From NCBI GenBank assembly GCA_964410485.1, contig CAYPHJ010000014.1, positions 1 to 62,044 on the forward strand: a stretch of DNA of 62,044 nucleotides, in the 5' to 3' direction. Shown piece by piece: positions 1 through 7,300 of the stretch. Position 1 is the first letter of the stretch; the number at the start of each line of letters is the position of its first letter. Source of the stretch: CAYPHJ01 sp964410485. Lineage in GTDB: Bacteria; Desulfobacterota; Binatia; UBA9968. The notes below the pieces were generated by a model, which saw only the letters and a program-made list of their open reading frames with translations, made no database searches and was not told where the DNA came from. Made by a program: the position numbers and the translations under genes.

Positions 1-104
1 GCGTGGCAAGAACAAATTGTGGATTTGTACAAAAGTGATGCCGGGGATGACAAGGCTGCTCCGGCTAAGTTTATCAGCAACTTAACTTGTGATGTCCTGT
101 CGGT

Positions 105-680
105 TCAGGAAGGGGAACGAACACACAGCGCTTCCAGGCATTGGCTAATGAGCGACTCCGGAACGCTCTCGTAGATGACTTTTCCGCGAGTTGGCTTTTT
201 GCAGAAATCAATGATTTCTTTGATGTGGTCGCTCACGCCGCCGCTGCCCTCCAAGACGCCGATGATCTTGCCTTCGTCATAGGCGATGGTGAATTCGTTG
301 AGGGTGCCGGTGGCGCCGCCGATGAGAACGACAATATCGGCCGATCGGACATTGACAACATTCCGTCCCTTTAAACCAAATCCGGTATAGACGATCACAT
401 CCATATCGCCGGCCGGAAGCCTGTACATTTCGGCATGCTCCTTCGCGTTGATCGCCGGTGAGATACCCAGTGCGATAGCGCCGCCATGCTCGCGAAAGGC
501 CTTCGCGACCAGCTCAGGCAGTCCCGTCGTGGCGCCAGTGACCAGAATGCAGTCATTGTTAGCGATGGCGGCGCCAAGCCGCTGCGCCAGGTCCTGCAGC
601 CTGCTTTTCTCGCTCGCGGTGAGCGCGTCGCTCTCCGAAGCACCCATCACACCAATAACAGGTTTGGGCATTGTCATCAC
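105..680 (-). CDS. LOG/SLOG-fold family protein (TIGR00725-like)
   Basis: A 191-residue Rossmann-type protein of the LOG/SLOG superfamily, whose members bind or hydrolyse nucleotide-like ligands. The N-terminus has the beta-strand/Gly pattern IGVMGASES. Mid-protein GRNVVNVRSADIVVLIGG is followed by GGATGTLNE, the counterpart of the PGGxGTxxE signature of LOG phosphoribohydrolases. The first Pro is absent, which is usual for TIGR00725-like members rather than cytokinin-activating LOGs. The start is GTG at 680; internal ATGs at codons 2 and 4 are equally possible and no convincing Shine-Dalgarno separates them. It lies alone, with its 3-prime end near the window edge. The fold assignment is good; the substrate is unknown. 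Confidence 0.8.
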   Translation of the reverse strand: MMTMPKPVIGVMGASESDALTASEKSRLQDLAQRLGAAIANNDCILVTGATTGLPELVAKAFREHGGAIALGISPAINAKEHAEMYRLPAGDMDVIVYTGFGLKGRNVVNVRSADIVVLIGGATGTLNEFTIAYDEGKIIGVLEGSGGVSDHIKEIIDFCKKPTRGKVIYESVPESLISQCLEALCVRSPS

Positions 681-1079
681 CGTTCAATCAAGATCGAAGA
701 CATTGGTCTCGCGCAAAGCATGCCCTGAGTGAAATCGAAGGAGCGCAAAGAAAAAATCCCCCGCACACGCGGGGGAAAGGGGGTTGAACCCTTCGGCTCC
801 GCTGCTCAGGGCTCTTTGAACTATTGAACCGCCGATAGGCTCGGCTTGAACGGAGCTTCCACGATACGGCGGTTTCCCTCGATACGCGCTTCCGCGCTAC
901 TCGGGAAGTCGGGTAATTCTGAGTCCGCGGCGCGGCCGCTGTACCGAAGGACTCAGGACAGCCGGCTATCCCGAGTAGCGGCCTTCTGAGGCCCTGTAGC
1001 GAGGGAAGCGGTTGAACCTTTTGAACCACTTGAACTTTACCTTTCGCTTGGCGTCTTGGCGCGATAACATTTTTTGTCG
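681..1079. other. Intergenic region with inverted repeat
   Basis: No gene is supported here. The stretch holds a fragment of the scattered CAAAGCATG...CGAAGGAGCG repeat (about 706-740). It also holds an imperfect inverted repeat in which CTACTCGGGA (about 897) pairs with TCCCGAGTAG (about 969) and GAGTCC pairs with GGACTC inside it. A short TTGAACC word array follows near 1011-1035. A related CTACTC...GAGTAG structure occurs near 47188-47230. The open frame at 688-1029 is repeat sequence. Confidence 0.5.
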
Positions 1080-2288
1080 CTAAATGACCTTCTCGCGCCG
1101 GAGCTCTGTGACGGAATCGGCGTCGTAACCAAGCTCGCTTAATATCGCTTCGGTATCTTCCCCCAGTGCTGGAATGCGATCATAGCGCGCCTCGCTCTCG
1201 GACATCTTGAGCGCATTTGCAATAACCGGCACTTTTCCGACGGGCGAGTCGGCCTCTCGGATCAATTTCCTCGCGGCGACTTGGGGATGCGCCAGCACCT
1301 GGGCGATGCCGCGCACCTCGCCGTATGGCAGCTCGGCTTTTTTGAGCTGTGCCAACCAGTGATGGTGATCTCGCTCGAGAAAAATATTTTCGATCGTCTC
1401 CTCCAGAACGCCGCGGTTTTTACGCCGGCTTTGCACGCTCGCAAACCGCGGGTCATCGAGCAGCTCGGGCCGCTCTATCACCTTGCGGCAAAAAATTTCC
1501 CAGTCCGAGGGACTGGCGACCGCCAGATTGACATACTCGCCGTCCCGCGCGAGGTACGGTCCATAGGGCGTAACATAGTGGTGGCGCATTCCCACACGCG
1601 CCGGCTCTTCTCCCGCGTGCCAGTAATGGTGGGGAAAATAACCAAGCCATGAGACAATCGAGTCGAACATCGAGACATCGATGAACTGGCCCTGTCCGGT
1701 TCGTTCCCTTTGATACAGCGCGAGCAAAAGACCGATCGCTGCATACATGCCGGCGGCAATGTCGGCAATCGCTATGCCCGCGCGCGCCGGCTTCTCGGGA
1801 TAGCCGGTTGTTGCGATGATGCCGGCTTCGCCCTGTATGAGAAGATCATAAGCTTTCACGTCCCGGTGCGGGCCGTCTTGCCCATAGCCGGAAAGCGAGC
1901 AATAGATCAGCCGCGGATTCAGCTCGCTCAATTGTTGATATCCAAGCCCGAGTCGGCCCGCCACACCGGGCGCGTAGTTCTCGAAAAAAATGTCAGCCCG
2001 TTTGGCCAGACCGTGAATGATCTCCTTGCCCTTCTCTTTTTTAACATCGACCGTGAGACTACGCTTGTTACGATTGAGCCATACGTAACCGGAAGACAAC
2101 CCGCGCACCACGGAATCCCAGCCGCGAATCACGTCGCCCGTGCCAGGACGTTCGATTTTGATGACCTGAGCCCCCATGTCGGCAAGCAAGCAGGTTGCAA
2201 ACGGACCGGAAAGCACCTGCTCAAAGGCGAGTATCTTGATGCCCGACAGGGCGCGGGCTGTCTCGTCATTCCTTTGGTTTGTTGCCAC
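1080..2288 (-). CDS. CaiB/BaiF family (class III) CoA-transferase
   Basis: A 402-residue class III CoA-transferase, which moves CoA between a thioester and a carboxylate. Family landmarks are visible: an N-terminal Rossmann half (ILAFEQVLSGPFATCLLADM), RNKRSLTVDVKKEKG, FFENYAPGVAGRLGLGY and YCSLSGYGQDGP. AYDLLIQGEAG follows with Asp148 at the position of the aspartate that forms the acyl-anhydride. Length is normal for the family. The start is GTG at 2288 and the stop is TAG. A MaoC hydratase lies just downstream in map order on the same strand and an acyl-CoA dehydrogenase is nearby. I infer a role in catabolism of a carboxylic acid through its CoA ester. The substrate cannot be read from sequence. 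Confidence 0.93.
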   Translation of the reverse strand: MATNQRNDETARALSGIKILAFEQVLSGPFATCLLADMGAQVIKIERPGTGDVIRGWDSVVRGLSSGYVWLNRNKRSLTVDVKKEKGKEIIHGLAKRADIFFENYAPGVAGRLGLGYQQLSELNPRLIYCSLSGYGQDGPHRDVKAYDLLIQGEAGIIATTGYPEKPARAGIAIADIAAGMYAAIGLLLALYQRERTGQGQFIDVSMFDSIVSWLGYFPHHYWHAGEEPARVGMRHHYVTPYGPYLARDGEYVNLAVASPSDWEIFCRKVIERPELLDDPRFASVQSRRKNRGVLEETIENIFLERDHHHWLAQLKKAELPYGEVRGIAQVLAHPQVAARKLIREADSPVGKVPVIANALKMSESEARYDRIPALGEDTEAILSELGYDADSVTELRREKVI

Positions 2289-2351
2289 TATTACCTCACG
2301 TACCAGCTCGGACTTATTTACTGCTCGAACGATTTTGGACAGCCCGCTTAT

Positions 2352-2384
2352 GTTCCAACGGTTCCAGCCGTTCCAGTCGTTGAA
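2352..2384. repeat. 9-bp word array (TTCCAnnCG type)
   Basis: Four imperfect 9-bp units of the form TTCCAACGG / TTCCAGCCG / TTCCAGTCG lie between two minus-strand genes. The same words, often as inverted pairs, recur at 16353-16415, 16634-16680 and 27957-28071. Confidence 0.6.
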
Positions 2385-2385
2385 C

Positions 2386-2522
2386 TAGCGGGTTGCTGAA
2401 AAAAGATTCGGAATGCTTCGACAGGCTCAACATGAACGGAAAATCCCTACTCATTTCAAGTTCCTCTCCGTTCGCCCTGAGGTTCTCGAAGGGTGAACGG
2501 AGAGTTTTTCAGCAGCCTGCTA
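2386..2522. repeat. MITE-like element D, copy 1
   Basis: A ~137-bp element nearly identical to 32298-32436. The ends are imperfect terminal inverted repeats (CTAGCGGGTTGCTGAAAAA and TTTTTCAGCAGCCTGCTAC). The interior contains AGGCTCAACATGAACGG and CCGTTCGCCCTGAGGTTC. The right end runs into the MaoC gene: the TAG stop codon of that gene (2520-2522 on the minus strand) lies in the element terminus. There is no coding capacity, so any movement would need a transposase in trans. Confidence 0.8.
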
Positions 2523-3020
2523 CTCTTTGACTTCGGGAAACAGATCGCGCTTCGGCGCATGGGCTTTTTTCCACACCATCACGCTGCGGGAGTAGTCAAT
2601 CACGACTTTTCCGTCCTGATTGATACCGCGCGTTCGTACCTTGATAATGCCCCATTGCGGCTTGGATTTCGATTCGCGTTTCTCGAGCACTTCCGATTCG
2701 GAGTACACCGTGTCCCCGGCGAACACTGGATTCGGAAGCTTGATCTCGTCCCACCCCAGCGCGAAGCCATTTTCACTGACGTCCGCAACGCCCATGCCCG
2801 CTACGATCGCGAGCGTGAGGGCGCTGTTCACCAGACACTTGCCGAATTCCGTGCGCTTGCCATACTCGTTGTTGAAGTGGATCTGATTCGTGTTATTGGT
2901 CAGCAGAGTGAACCAGATGTTATCTGCTTCCGTGATGGTCCGTCCGAGGCGGCAGCGGTAAACATCGCCAACGTCGAAATCTTCAAAATAACGGCCTTCC
3001 CAGCCGGGCTTCACGGCCAT
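2520..3020 (-). CDS. MaoC family dehydratase
   Basis: A 166-residue single hot-dog domain of the MaoC / R-specific enoyl-CoA hydratase type, which adds water to or removes it from CoA thioesters. YFEDFDVGDVYRC and GRTITEADNIWFTLL are typical openings. The hydratase motif is NNTNQIHFN, with His48 kept but the usual catalytic Asp five residues before it replaced by Asn43. C-terminal GDTVYSESEVLEKRESKS is family-typical. The start is ATG at 3020, preceded by a GAAAGGGGAG Shine-Dalgarno. It probably works with the neighbouring CoA-transferase. The Asn is common in some MaoC subgroups, so activity may be retained; the substrate is unknown. Confidence 0.88.
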   Translation of the reverse strand: MAVKPGWEGRYFEDFDVGDVYRCRLGRTITEADNIWFTLLTNNTNQIHFNNEYGKRTEFGKCLVNSALTLAIVAGMGVADVSENGFALGWDEIKLPNPVFAGDTVYSESEVLEKRESKSKPQWGIIKVRTRGINQDGKVVIDYSRSVMVWKKAHAPKRDLFPEVKE

Positions 3021-3062
3021 GATTCTCCCCTTTCTGCGATGCAGCCAGTACGCTATATACTA

Positions 3063-3219
3063 CTATGAAAATAGCCGACTATAAGGAAAATCCCCCGGTC
3101 CTGCGGCCCGCCCCCTTTTTGTAAAGGGGGCCATTGGGGGATTTATCGGTGTTGATCCGCATCACCTGCGGGCTAATTTCATCCGCTGTGTTGTACCCAT
3201 TGGTACATGAATTACTCTT
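3063..3219. repeat. Palindromic repeat A, copy 1
   Basis: A ~157-bp element. The core (3088-3143) is a nested palindrome with outer arms AAATCCCCC/GGGGGATTT and inner arms GCCCCC/GGGGG around CTTTTTGTAAAG. The left arm reads TATGAAAATAGCCGACTA. The right arm contains TTTCATCCGCTGTGTTGTAC and ends near ACATGAATTACTCTTA. Other copies are at 7143, 14083, 20480 and 49863. Confidence 0.9.
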
Positions 3220-3371
3220 ATGAAAATTACCCTCACCCGCACCCTCTCCCAGCGGGAGAGGGCTTACGGAGGAGACAAGGACGCTAACTTTCCCTCGCCC
3301 TGTGGGAGAGGGCAAAGGGTAAGGACTCATTTTCATGCGCCGTGTTGTAGCTTTCGTACAAGAATTACTAT
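3216..3371. repeat. Repeat with A-type arms and a different core
   Basis: This starts with TTATGAAAATT and ends with CATTTTCATGCGCCGTGTTGTAG...GAATTACT, the same right arm as repeat A. Its middle is instead built from CCCTCTCCC AGCG GGAGAGGG and CCCTCGCCC TGT GGGAGAGGG hairpins flanked by TTACCCTC/GGGTAA. It sits directly against A copy 1 and ends about 20 bp before the start of the acyl-CoA dehydrogenase gene. Confidence 0.7.
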
Positions 3372-3393
3372 GCGGTAAATATAGGAGGCGCAG

Positions 3394-4554
3394 ATGGATT
3401 TCAACTTAACGGAGGAGCAGCTCCAGATCCGCGACGAGATTCGCAAAGTCTGCCGCGAGTTCTCCGACAGCTACTGGCGCAAAGTGGACAGCGAAAAAGC
3501 ATACCCGGAGGCTTTTGTGCGCAAGCTGTCAGAACTCGGCTGGCTCGCGGCGCTGATTCCGGAAGAATACGGCGGCACGGGGCTCGGTATTACCGAAGCG
3601 AGCATCATCCTGGAAGAAATCAACCACTCTGGCGGAGTCGCAACGGCCTGTCACGCGCAAATGTACACCATGGGGACGCTCCTCCGGCACGGCAACGACG
3701 AACAAAAACGGCGTTACTTGCCGAAGATTGCCAGCGGCGAGCTGCGCCTGCAGGCCTTCGGCGTCACCGAGCCGGACGCCGGATCGGAATCGACGCGCAT
3801 CCAAACCACGGCAACGAGAAAAGGCGACCGCTACGTTATCCACGGCCAGAAGATTTTTATCTCGCGCGTGCTGCAATCGGATCTCATGCTGCTCTTGGCC
3901 CGCACGACGCCCTATGATGAAGTGCTGGATAAAACGCGAGGGCTTTCCGTCTTCCTCGTCGATTTGCGCGAAGCTAAAGGAAAAATGGACGTGAAGCCGC
4001 TGGATCTAATGATCAACCATCACACCAACGCGGTATTCTTTGACGGGGTCGAAGTGCCGGCGGAAAATCTCATCGGCGATGAAGGCATGGGCTTTCGCTA
4101 CATCATCGATGGCTGGAATGCAGAGCGGATTCTCGTGGCGGCCGAAGCCATCGGCGACGGCCGCTGGTTCGTCGAACGCGCGGCGAAATACGCCTCCGAA
4201 CGAGTCGTGTTCGGGCGGCCGATCGGCTCCAATCAGGGCATTCAGTTCCCTATCGCTCAGGCCTACGCGCGGATTGAGGCCGCCGATCTGGTCCGCTATC
4301 AAGCCGCCAGTAAGTTCGATCGTAAAGAGAAATGCGGCCCTGAAGCTAACATGGCGAAGCTTCTTGCTTCCGAAGCCTCCTGGGAGGCCGCCAACGCGTG
4401 CCTCACAACGCACGGCGGCTACGGCTTTGCCGCGGAATATGACGTCGAGCGAAAATTCCGCGAGACCCGCTTGCTGACGGTCGCCCCGGTCAGCAATAAT
4501 TTGGTTCTAGCCTACCTCGGTCAACACGTTCTGGGAATGCCGAAATCGTATTGA
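3394..4554 (+). CDS. Acyl-CoA dehydrogenase family protein
   Basis: A 386-residue FAD-dependent acyl-CoA dehydrogenase that would introduce an alpha,beta double bond and pass electrons to ETF. N-terminal helical domain FNLTEEQLQIRDEIRKVCRE, the beta-domain signature FGVTEPDAGS (122-131) and C-terminal HGGYGFAAEYDVERKFRETR are clear. The C-terminal catalytic Glu of the MCAD type (YEGT region) is missing; the matching stretch reads LTVAPVSNN. Glu244, in WNAERILVAAEAIG, sits where isovaleryl- and long-chain dehydrogenases carry their base. The start ATG has AGGAGG upstream (ATAGGAGGCGCAG). It is probably part of the local CoA-ester pathway; the substrate is undefined. Confidence 0.93.
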   Translation: MDFNLTEEQLQIRDEIRKVCREFSDSYWRKVDSEKAYPEAFVRKLSELGWLAALIPEEYGGTGLGITEASIILEEINHSGGVATACHAQMYTMGTLLRHGNDEQKRRYLPKIASGELRLQAFGVTEPDAGSESTRIQTTATRKGDRYVIHGQKIFISRVLQSDLMLLLARTTPYDEVLDKTRGLSVFLVDLREAKGKMDVKPLDLMINHHTNAVFFDGVEVPAENLIGDEGMGFRYIIDGWNAERILVAAEAIGDGRWFVERAAKYASERVVFGRPIGSNQGIQFPIAQAYARIEAADLVRYQAASKFDRKEKCGPEANMAKLLASEASWEAANACLTTHGGYGFAAEYDVERKFRETRLLTVAPVSNNLVLAYLGQHVLGMPKSY

Positions 4555-4686
4555 AATGTACACATGCAGGTTTAAATACAGGAGCCGTGCAACGCTGTAG
4601 CTTCCATAAGACCACAAGCGCTGGCAGGCTCGCCGCGCGCTGATTGCGCAGGGTAAGATAGCTCTCCGGCTAGAATCAGATCATAG

Positions 4687-5115
4687 ATGAAGAAAATCAC
4701 GTTGGAAAACTACACGATCGATAGTCACTATCCCAAGATCGTGAAGGCGGTGGCATCCGCGTTGCAGTCCGAAAATTTCGTCTCGCCCATCAAGGTGTTT
4801 ATCGCCCTGGGAGTGCTCGAGCCACAGGCTGTCGAGGAGTGGCGGAAAGGCCGTGTATGGTGTCTGGAGAGAGTCATAAAATGTGATCTCGCGAAGGCCA
4901 GTCGCATCCTTCGCATTCTTCGATTTCACGCCCATGACTTGAATCTGAAGCCATCGATGACCGTATACCAAAGGAAGATTAAAGGCCGAAAAGTTCCGCT
5001 GCGCTTTTCGAAATCAGGCGAAAAGAATCTGGAAGACGCATATTCGAGACATTTTGTTAAGGTAGGCAAGGCAAGTAACAAGCCGCTCAATACCGGCCTT
5101 TCGCCCACATTATGA
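4687..5115 (+). CDS. Hypothetical protein, helical
   Basis: A 142-residue basic protein with no assignable domain. The first ~70 residues look like a compact helical unit (YPKIVKAVASALQ, SPIKVFIALGVLEPQ, VEEWRKGRVWCLERVI), and the pattern around VEEWRKGRV...LERVIKCDLAKASRILR resembles small conserved hypotheticals near accessory genes. The last ~50 residues are Lys/Arg-rich and probably disordered. The start is ATG at 4687 with no clear Shine-Dalgarno. It precedes a MazEF-type pair on the same strand but is separated from it by ~150 bp. The function is unknown. Confidence 0.6.
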   Translation: MKKITLENYTIDSHYPKIVKAVASALQSENFVSPIKVFIALGVLEPQAVEEWRKGRVWCLERVIKCDLAKASRILRILRFHAHDLNLKPSMTVYQRKIKGRKVPLRFSKSGEKNLEDAYSRHFVKVGKASNKPLNTGLSPTL

Positions 5116-5262
5116 CCTCTGGCCGGTGCCGTAGCCTCAGGCTTATGAAGCGTTAGCCCACAGCCGTCCAACAAACAGCCAACGTTCAAACAGCCAACGT
5201 TCTTCTCACCCTTGCCAACCCGAGTGGCGTGTGATTACAATGTAACTCCCAGGGAGAAGCTA

Positions 5263-5514
5263 ATGAAAACCCGGATTGTTCAAATTGGCAATTCACGCGG
5301 AATACGCCTGCCAAAGGTACTGCTTGAAGAAGCCCACCTCCCGGACGAAGTCGAGTTGGAGGCCGAGCCAGGTCGCATTGTGATTCGCGGAGCCAGCCGG
5401 CCCCGCGCGGGCTGGGCGGCGGCAGCTCGAAGAATGCGTGAGCGGAATGAAGACCGACTCCTTGATCCAACGACGCCCACACGGTTCGATGAGAAAGAGT
5501 GGAAGTGGCGGTAG
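5263..5514 (+). CDS. AbrB/MazE-family antitoxin
   Basis: An 83-residue protein with an N-terminal swapped-hairpin AbrB/MazE DNA-binding domain (MKTRIVQIGNSRGIRLPKVL, then DEVELEAEPGRIVIRG). The C-terminal acidic/aromatic tail (ERNEDRLLD...DEKEWKWR) is the kind that threads into a MazF toxin. ATG at 5263 is chosen over the upstream in-frame start because AGGGAGAAGCTA directly precedes it and the AbrB domain begins there. The toxin gene overlaps its end by 16 bp, so the two are translationally coupled. It is expected to neutralise the toxin and repress its own promoter. Confidence 0.9.
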   Translation: MKTRIVQIGNSRGIRLPKVLLEEAHLPDEVELEAEPGRIVIRGASRPRAGWAAAARRMRERNEDRLLDPTTPTRFDEKEWKWR

Positions 5515-5843
5515 GGCACGCCGTGGCAGCCAGGGGTGACGTCTACCTGGTTCGGCTTGATCCGACACAGGGGAGCGAGATCCGTAAAACGCGGCCATGT
5601 CTTGTCGTCTCGCCAGACGAGTTGAATGAGCATCTGCGCACAGTTATGATCGCCCCGATGACGACTGGAGGGCAAGCGTATCCATGGCGAATCCAGTGTC
5701 GCTTTCAAGGTCGAACTGGATTTGTCGCCACGGACCAACTTCGTACAGTCGATATCGAGAGACTCGCGAGGCGACTCGGGCGCTTGTCTACTAACTCTGT
5801 GACTGCGGTATTGACTGTCCTGCAGGAGATGTTTGCGCCTTGA
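5499..5843 (+). CDS. MazF/PemK-family endoribonuclease toxin
   Basis: A 114-residue MazF/PemK toxin, an mRNA-cleaving endoribonuclease. It carries the PemK hallmarks RGDVYLVRLDPTQGSEIRKT, RPCLVVSPDELN, VMIAPMTT, GFVATDQLRTVDIERL and C-terminal VTAVLTVLQEMF. The start used is GTG at 5499, inside the end of the antitoxin gene; GTG at 5523 is an alternative that trims the tail to nearer the RGD strand. Length is normal and no frame damage is visible, so it should be functional. The overlap with the antitoxin gene is the classic type II arrangement. Confidence 0.92.
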   Translation: MEVAVGHAVAARGDVYLVRLDPTQGSEIRKTRPCLVVSPDELNEHLRTVMIAPMTTGGQAYPWRIQCRFQGRTGFVATDQLRTVDIERLARRLGRLSTNSVTAVLTVLQEMFAP

Positions 5844-6087
5844 ACAGAGTGCAAGCGGCTAACATCGCGGCACTGAGCCATCTCTTTCCGACCTTTATTA
5901 ACCAAGCGGTACGCCCAGCCTCAGTGAAGATGCAGAAGACTTGCCCGCTTGAACAGGGGGCGCCAAGGAACCCAACCTCGTCTTCGAGAAGGTTCTAAAG
6001 GACCTCGAGAGGGGCCACCCGTCGCGACGTTCACCGCCAAGCCTTAGCTTAGCGAACGCAATGAGTGCTGCATTGAACGAGATATGA

Positions 6088-6408
6088 TCAGATCAACGCG
6101 CTCCATCTTGCGGTGTCTTCGGGCCACCAAGGCCAGATTTGCGCATGAGATATCTGCTACACTACCTCCGTTGCTACGACATGTCGCGGTTAACGCTGGA
6201 TCGGCTCGTGCAACAGTCGGAAGGCGCGACCCAGGCGTTTTTGAAAGAATGGGTCCATCGCGCAGTGCAGATCGCATCCGAGCGTCTAGACAAATCAAGC
6301 TCGGCACTGGAGCTGCGAGATAATGACTTCCGAGAGGCAATGGACGAGATGAGACGTTTTACCGACGGCTCGAGCGCCAAAATCATTGGGTTTCATTCCC
6401 CGAGTTAG
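6088..6408 (+). pseudogene. AAA+ ATPase C-terminal remnant
   Basis: The readable frame (about 6088-6408, best from 6139) encodes a piece that looks like the C-terminal lid of an AAA+ ATPase. DMSRLTLDRLVQQSEGAT and FLKEWVHRAVQIASERL match the usual 'L-x-G-A-S-x-A-x-(I/L)-x-x-x-x-x-x-A' lid pattern, followed by LELRDNDFREAMDEM and an IIGF end. No Walker A or B motif is found upstream, where an in-frame stop lies at 6085-6087. I read it as a degraded fragment. It could instead be a short standalone helical protein starting TTG 6139 or ATG 6145. Confidence 0.4.
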
Positions 6409-6783
6409 ATCGCAAAAACCCACATGGAGCCATCTTGGGTGGACTTGATGCAGGCGACCGGCAAATTTGATAAACATCAACTGAAATGTCCACCAAAGCG
6501 ACTATCGCGCACGGGCCTATCGGAAGACCGTCCAGACTTGGAGGGAACTTTTGCCGAGTGGAACTCCCTGCGGAGGAAAAGTTGCGCGATTTACGTCGCC
6601 AACGTATAAAGGCCAGAAGGTCACGATTGACGTGGAGGTCTCTCAATTTGGTGCAAGAGCCGGGGCTTTTCGGTGGACGCCGCGGCTAGATCCCAATACG
6701 TTGTCGAGCTGCTCCGCAAGCGCGACCGTGGGTCGAGGCTAAGCGGAGGGGAACCGTTTTCAACCAACAGGAGGTGATTCATT
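6409..6783. other. Intergenic, possible decayed coding sequence
   Basis: There is no supported gene. A short open stretch ending at the TGA at 6775-6777 reads like the C-terminus of a small helical protein (SQYVVELLRKRDRG), and its stop lies within the Shine-Dalgarno of the next gene. It has no credible start, and I treat it as probable decay. Confidence 0.3.
6769..6778 (+). promoter_or_regulatory. Extended Shine-Dalgarno
   Basis: AGGAGGTGAT lies about 6 nt before the ATG at 6784, a full-length match to the 16S rRNA 3-prime tail. Confidence 0.7.
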
Positions 6784-7089
6784 ATGCGAATGCTCTTACA
6801 AGTCAAGATGCCACACGAGCCATTCAATGCGATGGTCAGGAACGGCACCGCTGGGCGGAAGCTCCAGGAAATTTTGCAAGAAACAAAGCCCGAGGCGGCG
6901 TACTTCACGGAGCATGATGGCCATCGCGGGGCGGTCTTGATCGTCGATGTCGCCGACCCCTCGAAAGTACCGGCGCTTGCCGAGCCATGGTTTCTTTCCT
7001 TTAACGCGGATGTGCAATTCCACATTGTCATGACGCCACCGGAGTTGGAACAGGCTGGTCTCGATGCGCTGGCAAAGAAATGGGGATGA
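6784..7089 (+). CDS. Small conserved alpha/beta protein
   Basis: A 101-residue protein that looks like a dimeric ferredoxin-like alpha/beta barrel. It has strand MRMLLQVKMPHEPF, helix AGRKLQEILQE, strand EAAYFTEHDGHRGAVLIVDV, helix DPSKVPALAEPWFLSF and strand ADVQFHIVMTPPEL. Proteins with this pattern are common in environmental bacteria and are sometimes mislabelled pantothenate synthetase; I do not assign an enzyme function. The start is firm: AGGAGGTGAT, an extended match to the 16S anti-Shine-Dalgarno, lies just upstream, suggesting high expression. It stands alone, followed by repeat A copy 2. Confidence 0.7.
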   Translation: MRMLLQVKMPHEPFNAMVRNGTAGRKLQEILQETKPEAAYFTEHDGHRGAVLIVDVADPSKVPALAEPWFLSFNADVQFHIVMTPPELEQAGLDALAKKWG

Positions 7090-7142
7090 GTGCAGAGCTC
7101 GCAAAGGGTGTGGGATTGGGCGGCGGTTTGACGGCTTCGCCC

Positions 7143-7300
7143 CTATGAAAATAGCCGACTATAGGGAAAATCCCCCCGGTCCTGCGGCCCGCCCCCTTTT
7201 TGCAAAGGGGGCTATTTGGGGATTTATCGGTATTGATCCGGACCACTGCGGCTTATTTTCATCCGCTGTGTTGTACCCAGTGGGTACATGAACTACTCTT
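7143..7300. repeat. Palindromic repeat A, copy 2
   Basis: This has the same organisation as copy 1: left arm TATGAAAATAGCCGACTATA, nested core (AAATCCCCCC...GGGGATTT), right arm TTTTCATCCGCTGTGTTGTAC...TGAACTACTC. The right end overlaps the TAA stop codon of the minus-strand MFS gene (7299-7301). Confidence 0.9.

Larger units (their letters stand above)
3021..3393. other. Repeat-filled intergenic region
   Basis: This divergent gap between the maoC-like gene (minus) and the acyl-CoA dehydrogenase gene (plus) is almost entirely repeat. Element A copy 1 (3063-3219) is followed directly by a second element with A-type arms and a different palindromic core (3216-3371). Promoters for both genes must sit within or between these repeats. 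No ORF here is supported. Confidence 0.6.

Noticed and set aside
688..1029. 113-residue minus-strand ORF
   Set aside because: Arginine-rich translation of repeat sequence with an inverted repeat inside; no ribosome site.
2493..3068. 191-residue plus-strand ORF
   Set aside because: Antisense shadow of the MaoC gene, with typical mirror composition.
3222..3320. Intrinsic terminator of the MaoC gene
   Set aside because: The CCCTCTCCC hairpins are part of a repeat and lie upstream of the MaoC start, not after its stop.
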